Shown: positions 56,283 to 64,000 of the stretch, one piece after another | How positions within the stretch are numbered: position 1 is the first letter of the stretch | Layout: every line of letters begins with the position of its first letter | NCBI GenBank assembly: GCA_037157565.1 | Contig: JAZHRO010000055.1 | Coordinates: 44,609,001 to 44,673,000, forward strand | DNA length: 64,000 bases | Direction: 5' to 3' | Origin: Thalassia testudinum | Taxonomy: Eukaryota; Streptophyta; Magnoliopsida; Alismatales; Hydrocharitaceae | Made by a program: the position numbers and the translations under genes | Notes under the pieces: model-generated | What the model saw: the letters and a program-made list of their open reading frames with translations, nothing else | Told to the model about the DNA's origin: nothing | Database searches by the model: none

Positions 56283-56861
56283 GGATGGTCGAGCGGACGC
56301 TTTTAGGCGCGGCTGACCACAGCAGTTGGATCAAGATCCAACGGCGGTGACCGAGTGGGTGCGGGGCTTCATAGAATGTAAGCGGTCGTTTGGGCGGCCG
56401 AGATGGCACCACGTGGCGCCATCTTGGCCATCCATCTTCTGGAAGTTGTAGATGGTGCCACGGATGTCGGATTGAGTCAATTTTTGAGTCGTTGGGCTGT
56501 GATCGTCGATCCGAATTCATCCGTGCGGTCGGATTTGTCATCTGAAGTGTGGATTTACACCATCCTGGCCCTTGATCTTCTAGGGTTCCCCGGTCACTAT
56601 ATGATGCTACGGATGCCTGATTAGGGCGATCTTGGAGTCGTTGAACTCCAATCGTTGCCCTGATCGCATCCATACGGTTGGATCTTTGATCCGAGCAGCT
56701 TAAGTCATGCCTTAACCCACTACGCTGAACGCCCTCCCTCGCGTACGATGCTGCGTGATGCCGCACGTTCAATCGCGCATGAACGCATCGGGCGCGCGTG
56801 GCCGTCCGATCAAGATCCAACACCCGCCTACGCTCATTCGCCGGTGACTTCCAGTCCTCTG

Positions 56862-56925
56862 CTGCAGCTCGAACCCGCGCCCGCTGCTCACATAAGCGCA
56901 CTCGACCGCTGCGCTACGGCACGCG
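56862..56925 (-). promoter_or_regulatory. tRNA-like cassette in E 5' LTR, second unit
   Basis: Duplicate of the preceding cassette; box B GGTTCGAGCT and box A TAGCGCAGCGG. Confidence 0.55.
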
Positions 56926-57660
56926 GATGGTCGAGCGGACGCTTTTAGGCACGGCTGACCATAGCTGTTGGATCAGGATCCAACGGCGGAGAGGAGCAGG
57001 TGTAGGGCTTCATAGAATGTAAGCGGCCGTTTGAGCGATCGAGATGGCACCACGTGGCACCATCTTGGTCGTCCATCTTCTGGAAGTTGTAGATGGTGCC
57101 ACGGATGTCGGATTGACTCGATTTTTGTGTCGTTGGGCTGCGATCGTCGATCCGAATTCATCCGTGCGGTCGGATTTGTCATCTGAAGTGCGGATTTACA
57201 CCATCCTGGCCCTTGATCTTCTAGGATTCCCTGATGACTATCTGATGCTACGAATGCCTGATTAGGGCAATCTTGGAGTCGTTGAACTCCAATCGTCGCC
57301 CTGATCACATCCATACAGTTGGATCTTTGATCCGAGGCCCCGATAAAATGTTTGCCCTGTCCAAGCACATAAAAGGAGACAATTATCCTCCATTTTATTC
57401 AAACTACTCTAAATGCAAGATGATGCATGTTATGCAATATTTATATCATAAAATGCAATCCTATGCTTAAGAACATGCATAAATAGACATCTTCAGTAGT
57501 GTAAATGTGTTTACATCAATGGCGTCATGTGGCACCATCTCGACCGCCCAACTGATCGCATGCACCTCCTGAAGCACTTCGTGCTAGTGCTTCTCCACCG
57601 TTGGATCAAGATCCAACGGCTGCTAGGCGCGAATGCTTGAGTTAAGCACTCAACACAAAC

Positions 57661-57725
57661 ACGCCCGTAGCGTGTTGGTCGAGCACCTTAACGAGGCGAG
57701 GAGGCGCAGGATCGAGCCCTCGCAT
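57661..57725 (+). promoter_or_regulatory. tRNA-like cassette in the D LTR
   Basis: Box A-like TAGCGTGTTGG (57668) and box B-like GGATCGAGCCC (57709), 41 bases apart, in D's sense orientation. Confidence 0.52.
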
Positions 57726-58057
57726 GCCACAAATTGGAGTGGGCGCGCGAACGCGATTGACCGCACGATCGATAGCACCCACGCACTATCTGACACCCCA
57801 CGTGACGCAGGATCTCACACGCAAGGCGCGCAGATGAGGCGCGGTGAGGAGTGCTCTTAGCCATCCGATCTCACGATCGGATGGTCAAGATCTGATCGAT
57901 GTGGATGCACGTTGAGGCGTGGGGAGGCGAGTGGGCATGCGTGCGTCGCCCATGAAGGCCACATTCAGGCCTTTAGTGATGGATTTATCTGTCACTAGAG
58001 GTCCTGAATTAATGATTTTCAACATGTAATAACCAAAATGCTCTCACTCCTTGCAAC

Positions 58058-58066
58058 TATAAAAGG
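58058..58066 (+). promoter_or_regulatory. TATA box of the D LTR
   Basis: TATAAAAGG, about 340 bp downstream of box B. Transcription would start shortly after, near 58090. Confidence 0.65.
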
Positions 58067-58693
58067 ACACCCCCTCCATACGAATTTCTCATCCCTTCCT
58101 TCCCTTCTCTCCCTCTCCAAAGCTCAAGAAAAGCTTGTCCCACACCTGGGATGCTCCTCAAGAGATAAAGTCAATTTTTCGCCCCCATTTCGGAAGTGGA
58201 TCCCGCAACGACGATGACATACTGCTTCATTCTCGTTCTTCCTGTCTCGACCACCTTCTTCCCGCTCCATTCTTTGTCTTCTGGGCATTGTCCCGTCCGG
58301 CTCGTCCTCCAAGCGATCGTCGATGAGGATAACTTCTCTCTCCCATTCCTTTTTCTTACTTTCTAGAGTAGAATTTTCCTACTTTCTAGTATAATTTCTC
58401 TCTTACCTAATTGTACAAACATTTTGAAGTATCAAGTGAATGTTTTCTCTCTCTCTCTCTCTTATTCTGATTGTTTATAGTGCTTCATTTCATTGTAATT
58501 ACTCTACTTTTTAACAAAAACACGAAAGAAAATATAATTGCGAATTTAGATCGATGTAGCCTTCTTGAGTTCGACCCGGGATTTCTATTCCGGTATAAAT
58601 TGTATTTATTGAACCTGAGTTCTTCACTTTTCAAACTACAATGACAGGTTTTCAAAACCAAATTCGATAGCATAGTACTATGGTGTTTCAACA

Positions 58694-59363
58694 GTGGCAC
58701 TTGCTATTTTGGGAGCCACCAAAAGTGGTGACCCATTTGAAATGGAGAGGCCTTCCAATAAAAGCCAAGGAGAGAAGAGAGCCACAAAATTCATTCACTC
58801 TCCCATCCATTCTCCTGCCACTTGCGACACCCTTCCACCCTCCAAAACCCTAGGGCCGTCCTCCTCATCCTCCTCCTCCAAGGCCCCCTCCATGGATGGC
58901 TAAGGAAGAAGCTCCTCCAAGGCATCCTCAGGTGTGCAGACGAGTTTGCATACCCAAGGTCTATCCTACACCCTCACACAAGGCCGATGGCCCTAGTGGC
59001 ACCTTCCCGACTTGAGGGATTTCTTCTATTTAAATGCTTTCTAGTATAGATATTGTGTGACATTATTTTGAGTATTCTATGCATGAATAATATTGTGTGA
59101 TCATCACTTCTGTGGTTGTCTTCAAGTCTATTGCCTATCACTTTTCAAAATAAAAATCAAAAACACAAAAAGACAAAAAAAAATATTAGGTTAGATTAAG
59201 CCGATCCAAATCTTGACTTGTTTTCATGCCTCCCAGAGACGAATGACCGGGACTCAAGTTTTCAAAAGAATAAAATCCATCAAGTTTCGATATTATAAAT
59301 GTTGTTGTCAAGGGGATTTCGCGACTAAACTATGACGTTTTCTGAAAACTCGTGATTTCTACA
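58694..59363 (+). repeat. G: right part of an LTR of another family
   Basis: It lies between D's LTR end and copia coding sequence. It has an LTR-like right part: GCCTCCCAGAGACGAATGAC at 59230 and end TTTCTACA at 59363. After 59363 the copia frame begins mid-protein, so G inserted there; the left part is removed by D and off-window. The orientation and family are inferred only from the end sequence. Short open frames here are not supported as genes. Confidence 0.5.
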
Positions 59364-60629
59364 CTTGTCATGAAGCTTTAGCTCAACCTAAATCTTCAGT
59401 AAACAATGATGAGGATGAACTAGTAGATGACCCATCAAACATTCCAGAAGAAAATATTTCTGATGAACTTCCTAGAGATATTTCTTATGTAAAAGATCAT
59501 CCAAAAGAATTGGTGATAGATGAATTGTCTAAAGAAGTTCAAACTAGATCTTCTTTTAATAGTTTAGCTTTCACTACATTTGTTTTACAATTAGAACCCA
59601 AAATGTCAAGGAAGCTTTTTCTGACAGTTACTGGATCATTGCAATGGAAGATGAATTGAATCAATTAAAGAGAAATAAGAACTTGTTCCAAAGCATGACT
59701 CTCTGACCATTATAGGAACTAAGTGGTTCTTTAGGAACAAACTTAATGAATTAGGAGTAGTTAGAAATAAATTTAGACTTGTGGCCCAAGGGTATAATCA
59801 AGAAAAAGGAATTGATTTTGATGAAACATATGCTCCCGTAGCTCGCTTAGAATCCATTAGGATACTGCTAGCCTTTGCCGCCCATATGAAATTCAAACTT
59901 TTTAAAATGGATGTCAAAAGTGCCTTCCTAAATGGATTCATTAAGGAAGAAGTCTATGTTAAACAACCTCTAGGTTTTGAAGATGTTAAATATCCAAACT
60001 ATGTTTATAAACTGAACAAAGCTTTATATGGTCCTAAACAAGCTCCAAGAGCTTGGTACGATAGATTAAAATCCTATCTAATTGAAAATGAGTTTAAAAT
60101 TGGCAAAATAGACCCAACTTTATTTACTAAAAGAAAAGAAGATAATCTCTTAATAATACAAATATATGTTGATGATGTTGTTTTCGGTGCTACTAATGAT
60201 CTGTTATGCCAAGAATTTGCAAAGGTAATGCAAGCTCAGTTTGAAATGAGCATGATGGGAGAACTTTGGTTCTTTCTCAGACTTCAAATTGACCAGCTAT
60301 CCTTTGGAATCTTCATATCTAAAACAAAATACACAACAGAGATCTTGAAGAAATTCTCGATTGACAAAGTAAAGGGTAAAGACACTCCAATGGCAGCCTC
60401 TACTCAATTAAAAACAGATGAAATAGGTAAATCTGTAAATCCTAAATTATATAGAAGTATGATAGGATCATTACTATACTTGACTACAAGTAGACCTGAT
60501 ATTCTCTTTTGTACTTGTTTGTGTGCTCACTTTCAAGTAAAGTCTAAAGAAATACATTTAAATGCTATTAAAAGAATACCTAGATATTTAGATAATACAC
60601 AAGACCTAGGACTTTTCTATCTGAAGTAA
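59364..60629 (+). pseudogene. pol: H reverse transcriptase (broken)
   Basis: The acidic linker and KELVIDELSKEVQTRSS precede RT in another frame; frameshifts lie near 59600 and 59690. From 59706 the frame is open: TIIGTKWFFR, LVAQGYNQEKGIDFDETYAP, FKMDVKSAFLNGFIKEEVYV, ALYGPKQAPRAWYDRL, the catalytic YVDD at 60165-60176 and MIGSLLYLTTSRPDI. It ends at TAA 60629, before RNase H. The catalytic motif is intact, but GPKQ in place of the usual GLKQ and the frameshifts show decay. Confidence 0.9.
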
Positions 60630-60635
60630 GACACA

Positions 60636-61079
60636 TTGGAATTATATTCCTTTTGTGATGCTGATTATGTGGGTAGGTTTACAGATAGAAAGAGTACTAG
60701 TGGAACTTGTCAATTTCTTGGAAATTTCCTAGTCTCTTGGTTCTCTAGAAAACAAAATATTGTTTCACTCTCCACAACAGAAGTAGAATATGTAGCTGCA
60801 TCTTTATCTTGTTCACAACTATTATGGATGAAACAAACCTTACAAGATTTTGGCCTATCCTACAAAAATAATAAAATACTGTGTGATAACACTAGGACTA
60901 AACATATTGATTTGAGACATCATTTTCTTAAAGACTATGTTTTAAAAGGGGAGATTAACCTAGAATTTATTAAAATAGAAAATCAATTAGTCGATATATT
61001 TACAAAACCTTTGCCAAAAGAAAGATTCAACCAAATGTGTCATTCATTAGGATTATCAAGACTAAAAGAACTTAATTAG
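60636..61079 (+). pseudogene. H RNase H (internal deletion)
   Basis: FCDADYVG, DRKSTSGTCQFLG, TTEVEYVAA and LCDNT carry the three acidic positions. Directly after LCDNT (near 60890) about 13 residues usual in this lineage are missing before KHIDLRHHFLKDYV. The end, VDIFTKPLPKERF to LKELN, is normal, with TAG at 61077. Confidence 0.88.
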
Positions 61080-61840
61080 CATACTTGATTAGTCTGCTTT
61101 GTTGACTGTTGATCAATCAATTTTTTATATTGATTGACCAAACCCTTTTGATCGATCAACATCATTGATTGATTGACCAAATTCTTGGGTGGGAAATTTC
61201 CCTCCAAAAATTTGAGTGTTGATTAATCAATCTAGTTATTTGATCGACCAATCCTATTGGGCGGGAATTTTCCCTAGAATCATTCAATCCCTAATTGATC
61301 AATTAATAAATTTGATCGACCAAAATTGGGCATTTCCGTTTTTGAGATTGAGATCTTTTCACCTCGAATCTGGCTCCAAATCAATTCAAATGACTTCGTT
61401 AACCGTGATTAGCCTTCTAAAATGCTCTTACCTATTTTACTAATCACGTGTTTTGCAAAAACACTTGTTTTCTACCTTCAAACCTATTCTTTTTACTACC
61501 CTACCCCACATACTATCCAATCTAAGAACACCACACCCATCCAACCCCACCTCTCCTCCGACAACTTTGACCGACCAACTTGCCGTCTCCGACCAATGTT
61601 GCAATGACACTACACCTTCATAGCTCATCCTCCATCCACTCACAAACCTCCAACCGCTCTCCTCCTTTGATCGATCAATCCTTCATTGGTCTCAGTACAT
61701 TCTAAAACTTAGTGAAATCCATCCCTTGTTGGATTTTTAGTTAAGTGTTTGATGTGCTATGTTGTTATCTAATGATTTCTTATCTTCTCATTTTAATTAC
61801 TTGCAAAATCACGTAGTATAAGTGAGCATAACATCCGTTC
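61080..61840 (+). repeat. Spacer with dispersed TTGATCGACCAA-type repeats
   Basis: No coding sequence supported. TTGATCGACCAA and variants such as TTGATCAATCAA or TTGATTGACCAA recur, partly as inverted pairs, between about 61110 and 61330, again near 61670, 61875 and 61935, and in the LTR at 63968-63995. Confidence 0.7.
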
Positions 61841-63437
61841 TCCTCTCAATTTTTTGAGTTTGACTACTTTTGGTCAACCAATTACTTGGTTGATCGACCA
61901 AAAGTCAATTTTTCCAGAACGTCAGTTGGGTTGTTTTCGATTGACCAATCAAAAAATTTTGATCTACCAACATGTTTTTGCGAATTTTGAATCGCTCCAA
62001 AACATGCATGTACCTCCTCTTCATCTCATCATGATGACACTTTAGATCGTTTCTTCATAACTGAGGCCACACGTGACCATTTTTCTTTATATGCAAAATT
62101 TTCACCGCACGTTGGTAGACTCGTCGACTTTACTTACTTTGAGTCTATATTCCCTGGGATCCATGAAAACTTTGCTTACCACTAGATATTACATCCTTTT
62201 GAGCAGAACTTTTATGTGGGTTCCACGAATAGCTGCATACCCGGTGTTGACCCCATGGCCTGTCACTTATTCTATGCCAATCTGAAAAATATAGGTGAGG
62301 GTTTCAACATCGAGTTGACCTCTAACGTCTATGGCATAGAGGTTCTGGTCAATGCAGATGTTCTTTCTGAGATTCTTGGTTGTCTGTCTATTGGTCCCAT
62401 GTTTCTTGAGCTCCACCAGCAGACATAGATGGATACCATTAGGGAGACCCCTACTCACTCCCTCTCATTTTGACTTGGGTCATCCAACCAAGTCACCTTA
62501 TTTTCGTCATCTTCCATGATTTCTTAATTGAGTTTTTCTATGGAATTTTATGTCTAAATCTACGTCATTTGAAAATTGGCCTGGTATTATGCTCATCACC
62601 CTTTATGCATTCCTTAAGAACAAGTGGTTCAATTGGAACCACTTGATTCTGTATCTCATTAGCAAGCCTCCCACCAACTTTTTCCAGTTTGGGACACTTC
62701 TCTCCCATATCTTCCTACACTTTAGTGTTCCCATGGATATAAACCATAAACAATTCATTACTAGCATCTCCATTTTTAATAAGCTCATTTATACGAAGAT
62801 GGAGCAAGCACAGGGAGCCCGTGGTGGGGAAGCAACCTAGGAGTAGCAGCAGTAGCAGGAACCATCAACAGTTCCTCCTTCTTTCGCACCTTATGAACAT
62901 TTTGCAGCGACATGTCCTCCTTCAGTGCGATCGTCTCCATCCTTCTACGACCAGGACTGGAGCCTCTTGGACAAACCTCTCTCAGGCAGGGACTTTGTGT
63001 TCATTTAGGAGGTGACAAATGGTATCTCATTGATGATGCATTAGTAGAGGAAGACATATTTGATGTTGATGCACCATGGGCATCAGGTATTAGACTACCT
63101 AAACGCTCAGAGTTAGTTCTTGGACAGACTTGGAGAGTTTGTTCATGACATTCAGCAGCAGCTTCATCGACCTCCTCGACCTCGCCTATCTACTACCATG
63201 CCTCCATCCTCTACAGCATCTCCTCCTCCACCTACTACTTCAGTAATAGCACCAGCAGATTAGTAGGTTACACCACTATGCAGGACATCTAGGTAGCCGA
63301 CACCCAAGTTGTCAGCACAATGCTACCTTTGTCTTGGCCAGCCTACATCTTCTAAGAGATCAGATTCACTAGATCTTGAGTTAGACACAGATCTTCAGAG
63401 CATGATGGATGCCTTCATGGCATCATTAGATGATTAG
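61841..63437 (+). pseudogene. H envelope-like / plant transposon-protein ORF (degraded)
   Basis: Pieces in different frames: CHLFYANL and IEVLVNADVLSEILG (about 62255-62380), FGTLLSHIFLHFSVPM with INHKQFITSISIFNKL (about 62690-62785), a Gln/Ser/Pro-rich tail and LELDTDLQSMMDAFMASLDD with TAG at 63437. These resemble the third ORF of SIRE-type elements. Many stops and frameshifts break it. The assignment rests on motif resemblance and position only. Confidence 0.6.
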
Positions 63438-63742
63438 ATTGTCTTTACTTAATTCTTTTTGTTGGCATGTAAAACTTAATTTTTCTCAAAACAATTTTAT
63501 TTTTATGCACTGCATATCTAGACTCTTTATATATGCATGAATATTATCTCTCACAATTAAATGTTACTCTCTTGGTTAATACATGTTTAAATTTATCTTG
63601 CTTTATTTACATGCTTAAGGGGGAGTTAAATGAAAAATAAAGCAGCATGTTTTACTTTTTGTTGAAACAAAAAGAGTGAGATATTATGCATAACCGTTTA
63701 AATTTCATAATTATAATTTTGTTGTCATCAAAAGGGGGAGAA
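63438..63742 (+). other. H 3' noncoding region and polypurine tract
   Basis: AT-rich and noncoding. GTTGTCATCAAAAGGGGGAG (63721-63740) is the PPT context usual for SIRE-like elements. An earlier TTAAGGGGGAG at 63616 could be a second tract. Confidence 0.7.
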
Positions 63743-64000
63743 TGTAAGCAACTCTGTTTTCATGCACCAAAATTATGTTTATTGCTACACTAATATTTCA
63801 AGACCATCCCAGATTAAAGCTTCTCTTTTGAATCCAATTCAAATAGTTGCTAATGTGTGTCATTTTCCTTTTTATTTGAGTCTAGGATATCATTGTAAGG
63901 AACCTTTAAAATAAAGCAATAAAATAGTTTTTCACGCTTCTTTGAAAACCAACTTTAAGGGTTATTAATCAACCAATATTTCTTTTTGATTGACCAAAAC
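63743..64000 (+). repeat. H 3' LTR, first 258 bp
   Basis: It starts TGTAAGCAACTCTG right after the PPT and runs off the window. It contains a TTGATTGACCAA-type pair at its right end. Confidence 0.72.

Larger units (their letters stand above)
36392..57518 (-). mobile_element. Element E: non-autonomous element of the D LTR family, with nested F and a solo LTR
   Basis: Flanked by a perfect TSD ATGGC (36387-36391 and 57519-57523). LTRs are 36392-39851 (holding solo LTR E-prime) and 44095-57518 (holding F). The PBS is at 44074, the PPT at 39852. Without nested elements it is about 8.4 kb, with a 4.2 kb internal region. The internal region has no gag or pol; it has one unknown ORF. LTRs match D; the leader and 3' noncoding region match B and D. 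Confidence 0.87.
56111..57518 (-). repeat. E 5' LTR, part after F, with tandem duplication
   Basis: A segment of about 641 bp is present twice: the first copy starts near 45058, is split by F and ends near 56697; the second is 56698-57338. For example TGGAAGTTGTAGATGGTGCC occurs at 56440 and 57081. Without the extra copy the LTR is about 1769 bp, equal to the 3' LTR. G-box palindromes are at 56402 and 57043. Confidence 0.85.
29604..58693 (+). mobile_element. Element D: Athila-like Ty3/gypsy element, split by A and E
   Basis: Its gag resumes in frame at A's right border. Pol runs to 34527, then 3' noncoding region, PPT and an LTR (35931-36391) that continues at 57519-58693 after element E. 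The 5' LTR and most of gag are off-window. Pol is clearly related to B's. The flank after 58693 (GTGGC) continues LTR G, so D inserted into G. Confidence 0.85.
57519..58693 (+). repeat. D 3' LTR, right part
   Basis: It starts with E's right TSD ATGGC and continues the palindrome cut at 36391. It holds a hairpin (57598-57619), a tRNA-like cassette, a TATA box and a (CT)n run near 58450, and ends GTTTCAACA. With the left part the LTR is about 1.63 kb. Confidence 0.85.
59364..64000 (+). mobile_element. Element H: SIRE/Maximus-like Ty1/copia element, 3' half
   Basis: Order: end of integrase linker, RT, RNase H, spacer, degraded envelope-like region, PPT AAAGGGGGAG (63731-63740) and an LTR start at 63743. 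This order is typical of the SIRE lineage, which has an extra ORF after pol. It is decayed and is the outermost layer in the window. Confidence 0.85.

Noticed and set aside
36635..58465. GA/CT microsatellites as independent features
   Set aside because: The runs at 36639, 37755, 44320, 45458, 55062 and 58450 occupy equivalent LTR positions, so they are part of the LTRs.
1..64000. CRISPR array, bacterial operon or phage-like system
   Set aside because: No regular spacer array, ribosome binding sites or operon layout; all coding domains are plant LTR retrotransposon types.

Overview
The window is plant nuclear DNA made almost entirely of nested LTR retrotransposons. I see no host gene, functional tRNA or rRNA gene, CRISPR array or bacterial feature. 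The evidence is Ty3/gypsy gag-pol of the Athila type (DLGAS-type protease, FMDD reverse transcriptase, primer sites matching the 3' end of plant tRNA-Asp), a Ty1/copia remnant of the SIRE/Maximus type, long GC-rich LTRs and nonsense changes typical of methylated cytosine decay. It suggests a repeat-rich angiosperm genome. The species cannot be named from this sequence.

The layers can be ordered because most borders keep a target-site duplication (TSD). The oldest is a copia element H (right end, 59364-64000). LTR G lies inside H's pol (58694-59363). The gypsy element D (+) sits in G; its left part is off-window and the visible pieces are 29604-36391 and 57519-58693. Element A (-) is inserted in D's gag (4207-29603). 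Element P (+, 1-4206, left part off-window) is inserted in A's 3' LTR. Element B (-, 9694-25474, TSD GTCAC/GTCAT) splits A between gag and protease. A 4.2 kb putative solo LTR C (20344-24534, TSD GTAGG) lies in B's 5' LTR. Element E (-, 36392-57518, TSD ATGGC) lies in D's 3' LTR. Inside E's two LTRs are a solo LTR E-prime (37528-39214, TSD CCCGC) and the youngest complete element F (-, 45102-56110, TSD CGTGA). Element letters are labels made for this annotation.

A, B, D and F carry gag-protease-RT-RNase H-integrase polyproteins, all broken by stops, frameshifts or deletions. E and P carry no gag or pol. Each has instead one long acidic ORF that I do not recognise, while sharing LTRs and untranslated regions with a gag-pol element (E with D and B; P with A). 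They look like non-autonomous partners.

The noncoding parts hold the most unusual structure. The U3 regions of B, D and E share the order G-box palindrome, GATCCAACGG hairpin, tRNA-like box A/box B cassette, TATA box, with the tRNA-like part about 340-390 bp upstream of TATA. F has the last three. The 3' noncoding regions share a second polypurine-like motif after the coding region, and in B, D, E and F also a stop-proximal stem, a pair of about 60 bp direct repeats and a GATAAGT hairpin. Divergence statements were judged by eye.
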